A DNA stretch of 64,000 bases from Nematostella vectensis (taxonomy: Eukaryota > Cnidaria > Anthozoa > Actiniaria > Edwardsiidae). Below the pieces are notes generated by a model. It was not told the DNA's origin, ran no database searches, and saw only the letters and a program-made list of their open reading frames with translations. This document shows positions 1-13,171 of this stretch, piece by piece (positions within the stretch are counted from its first letter, which is position 1; the number at the start of each line of letters is the position of its first letter). The position numbers and the translations under genes were made by a program. The DNA is taken from contig NC_064048.1 in the NCBI RefSeq assembly GCF_932526225.1, positions 4,038,437-4,102,436 on the forward strand, in the 5' to 3' direction.

Positions 1-2315
1 GGAGAGGGTCTCTCCAGAAAAGTAGACGGGGGTGATTAACTGCTATCCCTTAGGGGGTGTTGATTAGAAAATCCTTCTACCACACCCAATTTGCTATCTC
101 TTTTATCTCTTGGGGGTAAGAATTTCTGTTGACCACATCTAAAGTGCTATCACTCAGGATTATTGATTTCGCAGACGATCACCACAGTCTGTTTTTATCG
201 GAGTCCCCCTTCTAGTGGACTTTGGACAATGCGACCCCCCCCCCCCCCCCCTTAAATGAATGGGGGGAAAACAAACATCAGCAGGTGACCTAGCCCACAG
301 GTCTCCTGTGATTGGCTGTCTAATGTGTGACGTCAAGAAATCATTTTGTCTGAGACATCTCATCTTCATGGCTCATCTCTAAGGAAACCTAAAGAACTAG
401 GTGGTATGTGACCCGGTTTGTGAAACGCAGCCCATCTAGAAATCATGTTTGGGTGGTTGATAAAATGTAACGCTACAGGAAATCATGCTCGTCCCAGAGC
501 CCACACTGCCACACGGTTCATCTCCAAGCACAGGAAACACAAAAAAGCGCCTTATTTTTCAATTGAAAAGTCAGCTTCATATCTTCAGCGTTTGTCATTT
601 ATTGAGCATTACTTCCCAATCATTGACAAATATTCCAATCTGCATCTTAAAGCTCCTTATATGGTCTTAGAAATACTTCAAAATTCTCTATTGCAGATCC
701 TGTGTCATAAACATGTATAGAAAAAAGGTATCGCTGTTTGTTAAACAGAATAGTAATACGCTGTATTTCATGTGAATTATTTTTCTAAATTGCCATCCAA
801 TTTTTATGATTTTGTTCGAACATCGCGTGATTTCAAGGACGCTATAAGTTAAGTATTACAGGAAAAATATAAATCTCACTTATGGTTCCTATTTAAACAA
901 GGAAATCCCTTCAGATAACACGGCTTGAAACCTTCTGTTCGTACGATGGCTTTTCCTTGTAAACGCACTCAAAAACACAAGAGCTTGAATCGATCTAGCA
1001 ATCATAGCAAGCTGCCTCGTCAAAACGAAATTCCGATACTTGCTCAGGAAAGCTTTACAAAAAGACCAGACTAGTTTACTTAATAGACATTGGATTCTAG
1101 ACGCCAGCAGTATTTAGAAGAATGCAGTTAAAGGTAGTTTCGTATTTCACTTAATATGAGAGCATATAATGAAAGCAATACTCGCGCGATATGTCTGAGA
1201 GGGTCTCACGAGGAAAATAAACCGATCGCTCTCGCAACCTTTAAGGTCCTTTAGGAATTTAAGCACATAACCGCCTCAATAATTAAAATATGGGTGATCG
1301 CAATGAAAAGAAGGCATCATGATGAGATAATTTTTTTTTCTGGCATACACAGCCTCTTTAGAAACAGATGACCTATAAATACAAGTGTGATCACTACGTA
1401 TAAGTGATCTTGCATCCAAACCACCTTTTCATTTTTTGTACGTTGATACAAAAGTATCCAATGGGCTCTTTCCAACGGCGAAATCGAGCAAGCAACTTCT
1501 AATTCTTCGAATCAAATACTGCTGATCAAGAATTATTTTTCAATCGTGGATGGTTATTAAGAAGTTTTCTTGCAAGTAAACCATATTTTCTGAAAGTAAA
1601 CAATGACACAGAGCCGACAGAGGGAGTGGCCGAGGGACATTCTTTAAATGGGATGCACATTATACATATCTTGATTAGAAGGGGTTTATACGCATCATAT
1701 GTACCCTTAAAAGGTATTAAGATACGAGATAAGTATCTCGTGTATACCCTATGATACAGAAGTGCGATAAACCAAACAACGTAAAAAAAACCGTCGCATT
1801 CCAGAAATTTAGCAGTCAGATGTCGTTTTTTAATGCCACTCCTTTTAAAATGTTTAGAATATTTTACACTCCAACAGTTCAATGGAAATTCATATTTCAT
1901 TTAGATAGATTTTTCTATACTAAAAAAAAGCAAATTTGGTCAAAGGAAAAATTTTGGTTGAATTCGAGATTCAAAGAATTATTTTTTTAAACGTTGTATT
2001 TTCGGCAGATTCATTCTCAACACACTCTTTTTTCGCCAAAATCTTACAAAGGAAAAGGCCGCGGCGCATGTTTTTCTTACGGCGCACACTTCTAAAAACG
2101 CTAATTATATTGAAGGCCGCCTCAAAAAGGGAAACTTTGGTTCTTTTTTTCTCTACCTGTATCAAAAGCTGCGTATGCTATTTTGATAAAGATCGCTATC
2201 TCAATACATACTGTTTGGTCTTTTTGGCCAGTTTTTTTGGTTTTCCATTCGATCTTTAACTTTTTCCAATTTTTGCAACAAAACAGTTTTTCTTTCGTAT
2301 TTAAGGCGCGGTTGC
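1..2315. other. No gene recognised; 3' flank of ApeC gene 1
   Basis: I see no exon I can support here. There is a poly-C tract near 234-252. The first 160 bases, rich in the phrase 'tgctatc', resemble 61,640-61,760 and look like a copy of a dispersed repeat. The open frames of 60-124 codons are AT-rich, lack family features and lack convincing splice sites. The last few hundred bases should include the 3' untranslated region of the leftward ApeC gene, but I did not find a clear polyadenylation signal. Confidence 0.5.
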
Positions 2316-5300
2316 TCAGTCATCGGGGCGAGGTGTGTCGTCATCGTCGTCTTCATCCTTTCGACCAATCAGGCGCTTTGCGAAGAACGCGATGGTAGCA
2401 GTGCCCATCATGGCACAGGCCACGCCCACTCCGATAGCGACAGCGAGTGCAGAGGACTGGGACTTATTGTCCAATTGGTCCTGTTGATTAACCAAGTAGA
2501 TATCGAGATTTTGAACATGTGACCCACCTAATTTTATTTATGAATAACAGGCGCGTACACAGGGTGGTGCGCAGGGTGCGCGCGCACCCCCCCCCCCCCC
2601 CCCCCCTCAAATTCTATGCTTTTTTCGTATGATTCCTTTGCATATCAATATTTGGGTGACCTTCAAACCCGCTCGGTCAATCTCTGGGAGGCCTGGGTCT
2701 AAGGGCTTTTCAAGATTAGTGAGATACAAATTTGACCAAGTGGTCAGGTTTTTTGACAAATTCTTGCCGCGAGTCTCAAATTGACAGGAATCAGCATTTT
2801 TCACCATATTTTCTGTAGATCAGGGAGCGGGAAAACTTTAGCTTTTCTAAATATGGGCATCAATGACCATATAAGGCAATGCAAACGAAGGACACTATCC
2901 ATGGGGAATATGTTTGATATGAATGCGTACCACCACTCATCCCAGGAACGCGCCAAAATAAGCCTCTCTTATCTCGTTTAGAAGAAAAGAACATGTATTC
3001 TGGGTGGGGGACAAGATTGCGTAGGAGAAATACAAAGGAAATTTAAACATCGGACCAGTTTTTCACTTTTTCTATAACACAGGAAACCCTTCTCATTTTG
3101 CTCTCGAAATGCCGCGGATAAGTCTACTTCAAAATTACACTTGGCATTTCCTTTTAAAGGCCCAATGCGCACTTAATGTTATGTCCCTTTAACTTACCCC
3201 AGTAAATAAGGCTTTTTCCACTTGATCCTGGACTTGCGTTATTGTCATTGTTTGCACTAAAGTTCGAATAAAACGTTTTATTGCGATTGTCAATATTTGG
3301 CGAAATCCAACAGCGCCTTATGAATTCTGCCATTCAAGATCCTTGAAGCTAGCCTAATCCAGGGCGTTCTTACCGGGTTTCCTGTGCTCGGTAAACCGTG
3401 AGGTAGGCCAGGGGGCTGGGACGAGCTCACCCACACCTGTGACGTCACGGCTCTTACCATCCACAGGAAAACCCAACCACAGGAAACCCAATAAGAAAGA
3501 CTGGGACTAGGCTTCCTTGAAGATTTTTCATTGGATAATATCACTGAAATAATTGCCAGTATCGCAACCTTTCCGCAAAGCGCTGACGAATTAAAAGTAC
3601 CGAATGATGCGTTGCTTTGAAAAACGGAAGCCAGAAAACGGTTCAGCAGTTGGAAACGCTGACCAGAATTCGCAAAATAATTAAAATCTCAGTAATGCAA
3701 TTGAATTGCCTCTAAAAATCGAACATCCCGCTTGAAGTAAATTCTGATCTAAACGGAGTCCTAAATGAAATAGTAACTCCAATATGAGATAAAATTGTTG
3801 TATCTTACCTGGCTCGTAATAGCAGTAGGTCAAGCGATGACTCTTTGTCCCTAAGCCCCCGTTAAATGGATTCGCGCCACCTTCTCCATCGTGGAACGCC
3901 TGGTTGTTTTCGTCAAAGTGAACAAGTTCTTTCTTGACATGCGCACCCTTGATTGTTTGACATTCATTGCTGCCATAGGCATATAGGTAGAAGGGTTTGT
4001 TTACCGGAAGTGTTACGGCGTGGTGCGGGTTACCTGTGAGACAATGGGTATTTGTACAAGCTTATTACGACTCGTTATGGACAGCGACGCTTTGACCATC
4101 ACCAATATAAACTCGTTACCTTTGTCATCTACCATATCATCAATCATGATTTTATCTCTCATAACACCATTGCATTTGCGTATATTATCACCAACACACC
4201 ACCACCAAAACCACCGGCATATTATCATCTCAATCATCCGCGTGCCTATCACCATCACCAAAAACGCCATCACCAGCACCGCCGCTGTCACCAACACCAC
4301 CAGCATCATCATAATCATCGGAAAGCCCATTATCATCACCATTATCATCATTCCCAGCATCATCACCATCACAATTATCGTCATCATCATCATCATCATC
4401 GCACCAGCATCATCGCCATCACAATCACAATTTTTCTTTTAGCCAACATTATTTTCAACACTGCTGTCATTACCACCTCCAACACATCATCATCGCCATC
4501 ATATCCGGAGACCAGTAATCATCTCCAACACATCATCATCACCATCATATCCGGAGACCAGTAATCACCTCCAACACATCATCATCACCATCATATCCGG
4601 AGACCAGTAATCATCTCCAACACATCATCATCACCATCATATCCGGAGACCAGTAATCACCTCCAACACATCATCATCACCATCATATCCGGAGACCAGT
4701 AATCACCTCCAACACATCATCATCACCATCATATCCGGAGACCAGTAATCACCTCCAGCAACATCGTCATAATCATCATTATCGTGATTTTCGTCACCAT
4801 CATTATTACCGTTGGCGTTGCAGCAGTACTCTACTTTCGTGTTGCGTTTATGTAGTGGAAACCTGCCAGTCACTTGGTTGCTATAGCTACGATCCGTCCA
4901 GTGAATATACCTTTAAGATAAGATCATGCTGTTTGTGGACGTTTCTTCAATTCATTGCTGATGCTTGAAAGTGATCAACCCATTCGGTCCTTTACAGTAA
5001 TGACGTTCCGCTATTTTGTTTTCCCAGAGAAAGCATTTATTTTTATCGGATAGTTTTTTAAAGCTAAGACATTTTCGATTAAATTTGGAGAAGAAGTAAA
5101 CAACTTTGTTTCTAGGTTATTTCAATATTTTGATCTGGCAATTTTGCCATTAAGTGGAACAATGACAAAGTTGTGGCGGGCTATGGTGATCTTTTACGGA
5201 ACCTTCAAACGCCGAACCTTTGTACCCTTACTCACCCCTCTACGAGTCCCTTTGTACCATTACCCACCCCTCTAGGAGTCCCTTTGTACTCTTACTCACC

Positions 5301-8300
5301 ACTCTACGAGTCCCTTTGTACCCTTACTCGCCACTCTACGAGTCCCTTTGTACCCTTACTCACCCCTCTACGAGTCCCTTTGTACCCTTACTCACCCCTC
5401 TACGAGTCCCTTTGTGCACTTACTCACCCCTCTACGACTCCCTTTGTACCGTTACCCACCCCTCTACGAGTCCTTTTGTACACTTACCCCTCCACGAGTC
5501 CCGTTGTACCCTTACTCGCCCTCTACGAGTCCCTTTGTGCACTTACTCACAAATCTACGAGTCCCTTTGTACCCTTACTCACCCCTCCACGAGTCCCTTT
5601 GTACCCCTACTCACCCATCTACGAGTCCCTTTATACCCTTACTCACCCCTCCACGAGTCCCTTTATACCCTTACTCACCCCTCTACGAGTCCCTTTGTAC
5701 CCTTACTCACCCCTCCACGAGTCCCTTTGTACCCATACTCACCCATCTACGAGTCCCTTTGTACCCTTACTCACCCCTCCACGAGTCCCTTTGTACCCTT
5801 ACTCACCCCTCTACGAGTCCCTTTGTACCCTTACTCACCCCTCTACGAGTCCCTTTGTACACTTACTCACCCCTCCACGAGTCCCTTTATACCCTTACTC
5901 ACCCCTCTACGAGTCCCTTTGTACCCTTACTCACCCCTCTACGAGTCCCTTTGTACCCTTACTCACCCCTCTACGAGTCCCTTTGTACCCTTACTCACCC
6001 CTCTACGAGTCCCTTTGTACACTTACTCACCTATCTACTAGTCCCTTTGTGCACTTACTTACCCATCTACGAGTCCCTTTGTACCCTTACTCACCCATCT
6101 ACGAGTCCCTTTGTACCCTTACTCACCCCTCTACGAGTCCCTTTGTACCATTACCCACCCCTCTAGGAGTCCCTTTGTACCCTTACTCACCACTCTACGA
6201 GTCCCTTTGTACCCTTACTCACCCATCTACGAGTCCCTTTGTACCCTTACTCACCCCTCTACGAGTCCCTTTGTACCCTTACTCACCCATCTACGAGTCC
6301 CTTTGTACCCTTACTCACCCCTCTACGAGTCCCTTTGTACCATTACCCACCCCTCTAGGAGTCCCTTTGTACTCTTACTCACCACTCTACGAGTCCCTTT
6401 GTACCCTTACTCGCCACTCTACGAGTCCCTTTGTACCCTTACTCACCCCTCCACGAGTCCCTTTGTACCCTTACTCACCCATCTACGAGTCTCTTTGTAC
6501 ACTTACTCACCCCTCCACGAGTCCCTTGGGACACTTTGTTCCCTTAAGGATGCAGTATCTCCCGGCCGGCCATGTGCCCACTCCTTCGTCATCTGTTTTC
6601 ATACAAAAATCTTGCTCCACACCTAAGAAAGGAAAACGGATTTGTGTAAATAAAGCAAAATGCTTTAAAAACAGAAAAAGACTGTTCTGTTGCTTTGGAT
6701 CGAGCCTGGTCATAAAGGTCATAAAATTTAGAAATATATAAAAGAAACCATTCATCCAGACGTGCGCTGAATCACTGTATGGCTGCTAAAGCTTTACGGC
6801 TAAGCTGGAGACTTCGGCCCCAGCACCGCTATCCAGCGAACTGTGTAACACACAAGCACCAGTGGCAGCCGCGTATAAATAAGAGTGCAATAACCAGGTT
6901 CCTAGCCCTGACTAGTCGGTTATGCCACGCACAGCTGTGAGGTAACGTGTGAGGTAACGTGTGAGGTAACGTGTGAGGTAACGTGTGAGGTAACGTGTGA
7001 GGTAACGTGTGAGGTAACGTGTGAGATAACGTGTGAGGTAACGTGTAAAATATCGAGGCCTACTTGCACGACTTGAGGTCTCTTGGGGAATCCTTCGGTC
7101 GCTATGGTAGTGATGTCGTAACGCACTTGCGTATGTTCTTAATCGTGTGCAGTACACATAAAGTAAGCAAAGCATACAAAGCGGTATATATTTAGCTATG
7201 CTGTTTTGTTTTTGTAGTCTCCTCCTATACATCCCTGCATTTTAAGGAAAATAAAATTCTGAGGAACACTAGACAATTTGTCTGACTGTTTTGATCAAAA
7301 GAATGTTTTCTCAGCCATTTGAAACTTTACTTTAAAAACTAGGATTTTGCTCAAATGCTTTCGAAAGTTTTGATTCGCAACGAAAAGAGAAAGACTTCAT
7401 TAGCCCGGTGATAAAAAAGAGATAATTGGCTTTTATTGAGTTGATATTAGCCACAGTTGCTGTCCAGAGAAACGATCGTAAACGTAGTTTATAATCAGTC
7501 TACCAATTCAAAGAATCTTTAATATTGTAAGGGTCATAAATGTACCATTCTGCTCATAGCTTTCTGTGTCGCTCGTTTCCTTTGGCTCTGTGCAGGAGAG
7601 TAGGGTCAATGCTGATAGCGATCAAAACTTTCTTTTACAGGGACGTTGTTTTGTGGCCCAGCTTTTAGACTCAGCTATGCCAAGCAATGCGTACAGGCTC
7701 ATAAGTTCAGAGTAACCTGCACCTTAGATTACGCCTGCACCCTAGATTACGCCTGCACCCTAGATTACGCCTACGCACCCTGGATTACTCCTGAACCCTA
7801 GATTACGCCTGTACCCAAGATTACGCCTGCACCCTAGATTACGCCTGCACCCTAGGTGACGCATGAACCCTAGATTACGCCTGCACCATAGGTGACGCCA
7901 GAACCCTAGATTACGCCTGCACCCTAGATTACGCCTGCACCCTAGATTACGCCTGCACCCTAGATAACGCCTGCACCCTAGATAACGCCTGCACCCTTAG
8001 ATTACGCCTGCACCCTAGATTACGTCTGCACCCTAGATTACGCCTGCACCCTTAGATTACGCCTGCACCCTAGATTACGCCTGCACCCTAGATTACGCCT
8101 GCACCCTAGATTACGCCTGCACCCTAGATTACGCCTGCACCCTAGATTACGCCTACGCACCCTGGATTACTCCTGAACCCTAGATTACGCCTGTACCCAA
8201 GATTACGCCTGCACCCTAGATTACGCCTGCACCCTAGGTGACGCATGAACCCTAGATTACGCCTGCACCATAGGTGACGCCAGAACCCTAGATTACGCCT

Positions 8301-10316
8301 GCACCCTAGATTACGCCTGCACCCTAGATTACGCCTGCACCCTAGATAACGCCTGCACCCTAGATAACGCCTGCACCCTTAGATTACGCCTGCACCCTAG
8401 ATTACGTCTGCACCCTAGATTACGCCTGCACCCTTAGATTACGCCTGCACCCTTAGATTACGCCTGCACCCTAGATTACGCCTGCACCCTTAGATTACAC
8501 CTGCACCCTAGATTACGCCTGCACCCTAGATTACGTCTGCACCCTAGATTACGTCTGCACCCTTATATTACGCCTGCACCCTAGATTACTCCTGCACCCA
8601 AGATTACGCCTGCACCCTAGATTACGCCTGCACCCTAGATTACGCCTGCACCATAGGTGACGCCTGAACCCTAGATGACGCCTGCACCTTAGATTACGCC
8701 TGTACACTAGATAACGCCTGCACCCTGGATTACGCCTGCACCCTTAGATTACGCCTGCACCCTAGATTACGCCTGCACCCTAGGTGACGCCAGAACCCTA
8801 GATTACGCCTGCACCCTAGATTACGTCTGCACCCTAGATTACGCCTGCACCCTAGATTACGCCTGCACCCTTAGATTACGCCTGCACCCTAGATTACGCC
8901 TGCACCCTAGATTACGCCTGCACCCTAGATTACGTCTGCACCCTAGATTACGCCTGCACCCTAGATTACGCCTGCACCCTAGATTACGTCTGCACCCTAG
9001 ATTACACCTGCACCTTAGATTACGCCTGCACCCTAGATTACGCTGGCACCCTAGATTACGCATGAACCCTAGATTACGCCTGCACCCTAGATTACGCATG
9101 AACCCTAGATTACGCCTGCACCCTAGATTACGCCTGCACCCTAGATTACGCCTGCACCCTAGATTACGCCTGCACCCTAGATTACGCCTGCACCCTAGGT
9201 GACGCATGAACCCTAGATTACGCCTGCACCATAGGTGACGCCAGAACCCTAGATTACGCCTGCACCCTAGATAACGCCTGCACCCTTAGATTACGCCTGC
9301 ACCCTAGATTACGTCTGCACCCTAGATTACGCCTGCACCCTAGATTACGCCTGCACCCTAGATTACGTCTGCACCCTAGATTACGCCTACGCACCCTGGA
9401 TTACTCCTGAACCCTAGATAACGCCTGTACCCAAGATTACGCCTGCACCCTAGATTACGCCTGCACCCTAGATTACGCCTGCACCCTAGGTGACGCATGA
9501 ACCCTAGATTACGCCTACGCACCCTGGATTACTCCTGAACCCTAGATTACGTCTGCACCCTAGATTACGCCTGTACCCAAGATTACGCCTGCACCCTAGA
9601 TTACGCCTGCACCCTAGATTACGCCTGAACCCTTAGATTACGCCTGCACCCTAGATAACGCCTGCACCCTTAGATTACGCCTGCACCCTAGATTACGTCT
9701 GCACCCTAGATTACGCCTGCACCCTTAGATTACACCTGCACCCTAGATTACGCCTGCACCCTAGATTACGTCTGCACCCTAGATTACGCCTGCACCCTAG
9801 ATTACGCCTGCACCCTAGGTGACGCATGAACCCTAGATTACGCCTGCACCATAGGTGACGCCAGAACCCTAGATTACGCCTGCACCCTAGATAACGCCTG
9901 CACCCTTTGATTACGCCTGCATCCTAGATTACGTCTGCACCCTAGATTACGCCTGCACCCTAGATTACGCCTGCACCCTAGATTACGCCTGCACCCTAGG
10001 TGACGCATGAACCCTAGATTACGCCTGCACCCTAGATTACGCCTTCACCCTAGATAACGCATGCACCCTAGATTACGCCTGCACCCTAGATTACACCTTC
10101 ACCCTAGATAACGCATGCACCCTAGATTACGCCCTTGTTTAACGAATCGGTTACCTTGGTTACTGACGAATCCAGACAGGTGGAACCAGTCCTTGAACTG
10201 CTTATTTTGTCCGGCAGCCTCTGTGTCCGTGAATCGCCTACCTTTCATCCAGTTCTCCGGGCATCCGCTTTTCGGACGGGGGAGGCCATATTGACCGGAC
10301 GGCCATTTGGAATGAG
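2316..10316 (-). CDS. Membrane-anchored ApeC (apextrin C-terminal) protein, gene 1, 5' end missing
   Basis: Six exons joined by hand: 10155-10316, 6511-6622, 4810-4910, 3809-4033, 3198-3256 and 2316-2480. All joins keep phase and give 273 residues plus a split first codon. The ApeC domain opens with WPSGQYGLPRPKSGCP, continues with FCMKT, WPAGRYCI, KVEYCC and PFYLYAYGSNECQ, and closes with TYCYYEP, matching the second ApeC gene block by block. A 19-residue stalk exon and a last exon follow. The last exon has one hydrophobic span (about residues 230-252) and a lysine- and aspartate-rich tail ending at a stop. I infer a type I cell-surface protein with the ApeC domain outside. ApeC proteins in other animals bind bacterial cell-wall material; the ligand here is unknown. 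The first exon(s), including any signal peptide, were not located; the upstream exon must end in phase 1. The introns hold four tandem arrays. Confidence 0.85.
2535..2660. repeat. Dispersed GC-ended repeat with poly-C core (family A)
   Basis: A 'gcgcgtacacagggt' start, a long C run (about 2587-2606) and a 'tatgctttttt...tatgattcct' segment recur near 60,630-60,790 and 61,045-61,190. Related forms lie near 15,381-15,472 and 40,160-40,260. It looks like a small non-autonomous element. Confidence 0.55.
4477..4757. repeat. 46-bp tandem repeat, about 6 copies
   Basis: Units contain 'cacatcatcatcaccat' followed by 'ccggagaccagtaatc'. The array lies in the ApeC gene 1 intron between the exons at 4810-4910 and 3809-4033, next to a CAT-rich stretch from about 4,080. 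The nearest unit ends about 50 bases from the 5' splice site at 4,809. Confidence 0.9.
5217..6531. repeat. 32-bp minisatellite, about 41 copies, containing a 5' splice site
   Basis: On the minus strand each unit reads roughly GGGACTCGTAGAGG then GGTGAGTAAGGGTACAAA. The right-hand unit overlaps the end of the ApeC gene 1 exon 6511-6622: the exon's last 17 or so bases and its donor GTGAGTAAG are one repeat unit. The rest of the array is therefore a train of copies of this exon-intron junction running into the intron. The plus strand is open in all three frames only because the unit lacks plus-strand stops; I do not regard it as coding. Confidence 0.92.
6936..7046. repeat. 12-bp tandem repeat, about 9 copies
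   Basis: The unit is GTGAGGTAACGT with one variant copy. It lies in the ApeC gene 1 intron between the exons 10155-10316 and 6511-6622. Confidence 0.9.
7718..10132. repeat. 18-bp minisatellite, about 130 copies
   Basis: The unit is GCCTGCACCCTAGATTAC, with recurring variants (TAGGTGAC, TAGATAAC, CCATAGG, extra T). It fills most of the 3.5-kb ApeC gene 1 intron and starts only about 20 bases inside the donor at 10,154. Some irregular variant blocks recur in the same order at about 7,770 and 8,153, which indicates higher-order duplication. Confidence 0.93.
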
Positions 10317-13171
10317 CTGAACAGGGACAAACAGCAGATTTACAAGAAATCAGATACATATATGCTTATTTGTCTAGTTTTCATTGTCGATCTAGCCTTT
10401 GGGCCACGGGCTTCCTGTGTGTCCCCAGACCCTAAAGCAGATAAGCGTTATGACTGTCTCTCACCTGCGCTATGAGCGACAGTTGTCAAGGCAACTACCA
10501 CCGAGAGCCACAGCATTTTCACGTGATCAAGTGACGCGTGCATGTTTCACATTGTCATGGTTACTGAAAGGAATACACATTATAGTTAATAAGCTTGCTG
10601 CTTCTACAATGTTCTTCTCTTGGTATGTGTATTCTTGTTCGGATTATGTGATTTAACTGCGATATGAAATAATCGCAATGATATAACAATAACCTCGGTA
10701 TTTCGAGTCCCAAGAATAAGTATATAAGGATTACTTGGATTTAACAATCGTAAATTCTAACGGGCAGTACACTGTACGATGAAAAACAAAATAAAATATC
10801 TTATTGGCATCGTTTGCTTGGACCGTACAAGAACTCGGTCAAGAGGATATATAAACCAAAGTTCCTCTTTATTGCGACCTTTTATTTTTAACTCTCTCCG
10901 AAATGAGTCTTCTTCTTAGAAATGGTTCGTTTATAAAGTTAGATTTCCTTGTTCATTAAGCATTTTTGCTCTTATTCCTAATCATTAGTTCTTAGTCTAC
11001 CAATATATCTTTGCTTAAAGTGAACGTTGAGAAGTCAGCGACATATTGCACTCATATAAATAACACCTGCTCTACCAGTAAAGAGCAACTTCACAATACT
11101 AGATTTCTGATATCTGCATTTCTCATTTTTTTAGAAATAATAAGTAGCAAACACACAAAAGAAAATGGCTCAAATGAACTCTATTTAAACATTATTTTAT
11201 TTTACTGGTGATTAGATTATGAAAAATATATAAAATTTATGTCAAAAGAATTTGCCAGTTGTGTCGAGATGGTTCACACGTTAAACTATATTTGAAGGTC
11301 AAAACTGACTTTGTATCTAATGAACTATGTTGCTGTGGTTCACTTTCTGTTGTTATTTTAGACTTTAAAAAGAGGGAACGAGATTTAAGCACTCAGTTTA
11401 CTTACCTTTCTTCAACAACAGGTTGCCAAATGCGACTTCTTTGAAAGAAAGAGCGATAACGCGGGCTACCTGTGGCACCCTTCATCACTGTTAGTGTTAT
11501 GTAGTGTTTAAAAGACGCGAAGAAATGATTTTGTTTAACTGGACTGGCTTTTGTTTTTGATAACTTGTATAAGAAGAAGAGTGTTTTTGCTTATTTAAAA
11601 CGTTTGTTTGATGCGACCAATATATTTTGTTCTTTATAAGTTCTTATTTTCTTCGTGAACGTAATTTATCTAGCCTGCGTAACGGCTCCCCTACCCTCCT
11701 CCCCTCCCCTTGGGCCGCTACGCAGACTATAATTTATCTTGATATATAGCGTAACCAATTCCAGTTTGTTTTATACATAATTTAGTTCCGTAAATAATTC
11801 GTTGGTAAACTTGAGTAACGAACAATTTTAACAAAAACTCTTATAAACGTGCGCCATCTTCAAGTCTTCTGGGTAAAACCAAAGTCCGCCATTTTGAAAA
11901 ATACCCATGATGCCTTGGTCGCGCTTCGATTTTTGAAGGCGCGCTTTTTGTTTACGCTTGAGAAATCTCACCTCTTTTCCCGGGTATAGGTTCTCTACGT
12001 CACACCTGTCAATCATCTCGGCACGGGTCCCACTGGTCTGTGACGGACAACCTGTTCATTTATTTAGAGAAAAAGGTCGAAAAGAAATATGGCGGATCGC
12101 TAATCTTAAACGGTAAGATTTTGGATCATTTATCGGAAGTTCAACAAAAGTATTTTTAGGTTTTGACTGGAATGGGTTTTGAGGTATAGAAATAAGAAAG
12201 CGTTGTTCGTAATCGTGTAGTGTAATTGTTTTCGCGGTAATTCTTTCTGTTTGTCTGATCAATTGTTCTTTCGTTGTTAATTTTGATGTGTGACGAAATA
12301 ACAGATTAAGAAGAAAGATACTTATTGTAGTTGTTCGCATGTTTTCGACTGGCCAGTGAATGGGCGAACGGTGAATTCAAATCAAATTGATAAAAACCGC
12401 GCGTTTCGCTTCTGTTGATATGGGATGCAAATTACAACTTGCCACACGCAAAGAAACAAAACACACAGTCTTAGTAAAACGTGCTTAATCAAATTCACTT
12501 TGCAAATAGTTTTAATTTGAATATCTCAGCATTTTTTATGTTGTGGCTTAAAAGCTGCAACAACACCCATTGACTTTAACAAATGCATGTCTTATTTTTT
12601 TATGCTTCTTATTAAATTTACATTATTACTGATGATCAAGTCGCTATTGAAACGGAAAGTGCAATTTTCTTCGTCTAATGGTGGTATTAATAGGATTGAT
12701 TTACTACTTTGGTGCTCGAGTGTAGTACCCCAACACAACTGCCCTAGAAGGTCTGTCCAAAGCAAATTCAACATTATGACTGGTCTTAAAAGCAACAGCT
12801 ACTTTAAACACACACAAAAAAAACATAGTTCATTTTAAGGTACATTTATTCTATAAATTCAGTATAGATTTGTCCATTTACGGTGCTCTCAAATCCACTT
12901 CTTGTAAATGCTCTCTCTTAAAGGACTGGCCCATGCTAGTAAATCTTATGTCTGGTCTTGATAGCAATTAATAACTTCTTTAAATGCAAAACAACATAGT
13001 ACATTCCAACATTGATCCAGTACAACCCGGATAAAAATGTACAATGCCTCTACTACAATCCACACTTTGCACACAAGTTTTCCACGTGCGATTTGAATCC
13101 GGGTCGCAAATTTTAGAACTTGCCGCTGAACTTGTGGTTTCATGTTAGGAGGTTCATACTGTACTAAGCTG
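10317..13171. other. Region between the ApeC genes; 5' part of gene 1 not resolved
   Basis: The signal-peptide exon of ApeC gene 1 should lie here or in the 42-bp array to the right, but no candidate fits phase and family at once. A frame opening with MRTTTISIFLLNLLF (minus, from 12,340) has a hydrophobic start but no good donor. A GC-rich foldback ('AGCCTGCGTAAC...GCTACGCAGACT') lies at about 11,672-11,730. The rest is AT-rich and unremarkable. Confidence 0.4.
11972..12051 (-). CDS. Possible 26-codon exon, function unknown
   Basis: An acceptor (ATGAACAG at 12,052 onward) and a good donor (GAG then GTGAGA) enclose an open segment with two cysteines (CPSQTSG... to ...YPGKE), entering in phase 1 and leaving in phase 0. 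It could belong to the unresolved 5' part of ApeC gene 1, but it does not join directly in phase to the exon at 10,316, so another exon would be needed. Support is splice consensus only. Confidence 0.2.

Noticed and set aside
1526-1900. A 124-codon minus-strand frame
   Set aside because: It has no domain, an AT-driven composition, an overlapping plus-strand frame of similar quality and no splice context.
4020-4564. Histidine-rich and methionine-rich frames of 128-170 codons
   Set aside because: They are translations of CAT-rich simple sequence within an ApeC intron, overlapping a real minus-strand exon end at 4,033.
5173-6741. A 522-codon plus-strand frame of 32-residue repeats, with two more long overlapping plus frames
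   Set aside because: It is the non-coding strand of the 32-bp minisatellite. All three frames are open only because the unit lacks stops and 32 x 3 gives a common period. The real exon at 6511-6622 is on the other strand.
6912-7232. Minus frames with RYLTRYLT or SHVTSHVT repeats
   Set aside because: They come from the 12-bp tandem repeat; the flanks have no exon features.
8857-9207. Minus-strand frame of CRRNLG repeats
   Set aside because: It is a product of the 18-bp array within an intron, with no start, splice or domain context.
7718-10132. CRISPR-like or telomere-like array
   Set aside because: Repeats abut directly with no unique spacers, and the genome is animal. CCCTAG within the unit resembles a telomere motif, but the unit is GCCTGCACCCTAGATTAC, not a telomeric repeat.
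12056-12340. Minus-strand MRTTTISIFLLNLLF frame as the signal-peptide exon of ApeC gene 1
   Set aside because: The only phase-1 donor near the hydrophobic start is weak and would leave almost no linker before the ApeC domain. No evidence ties it to the gene.
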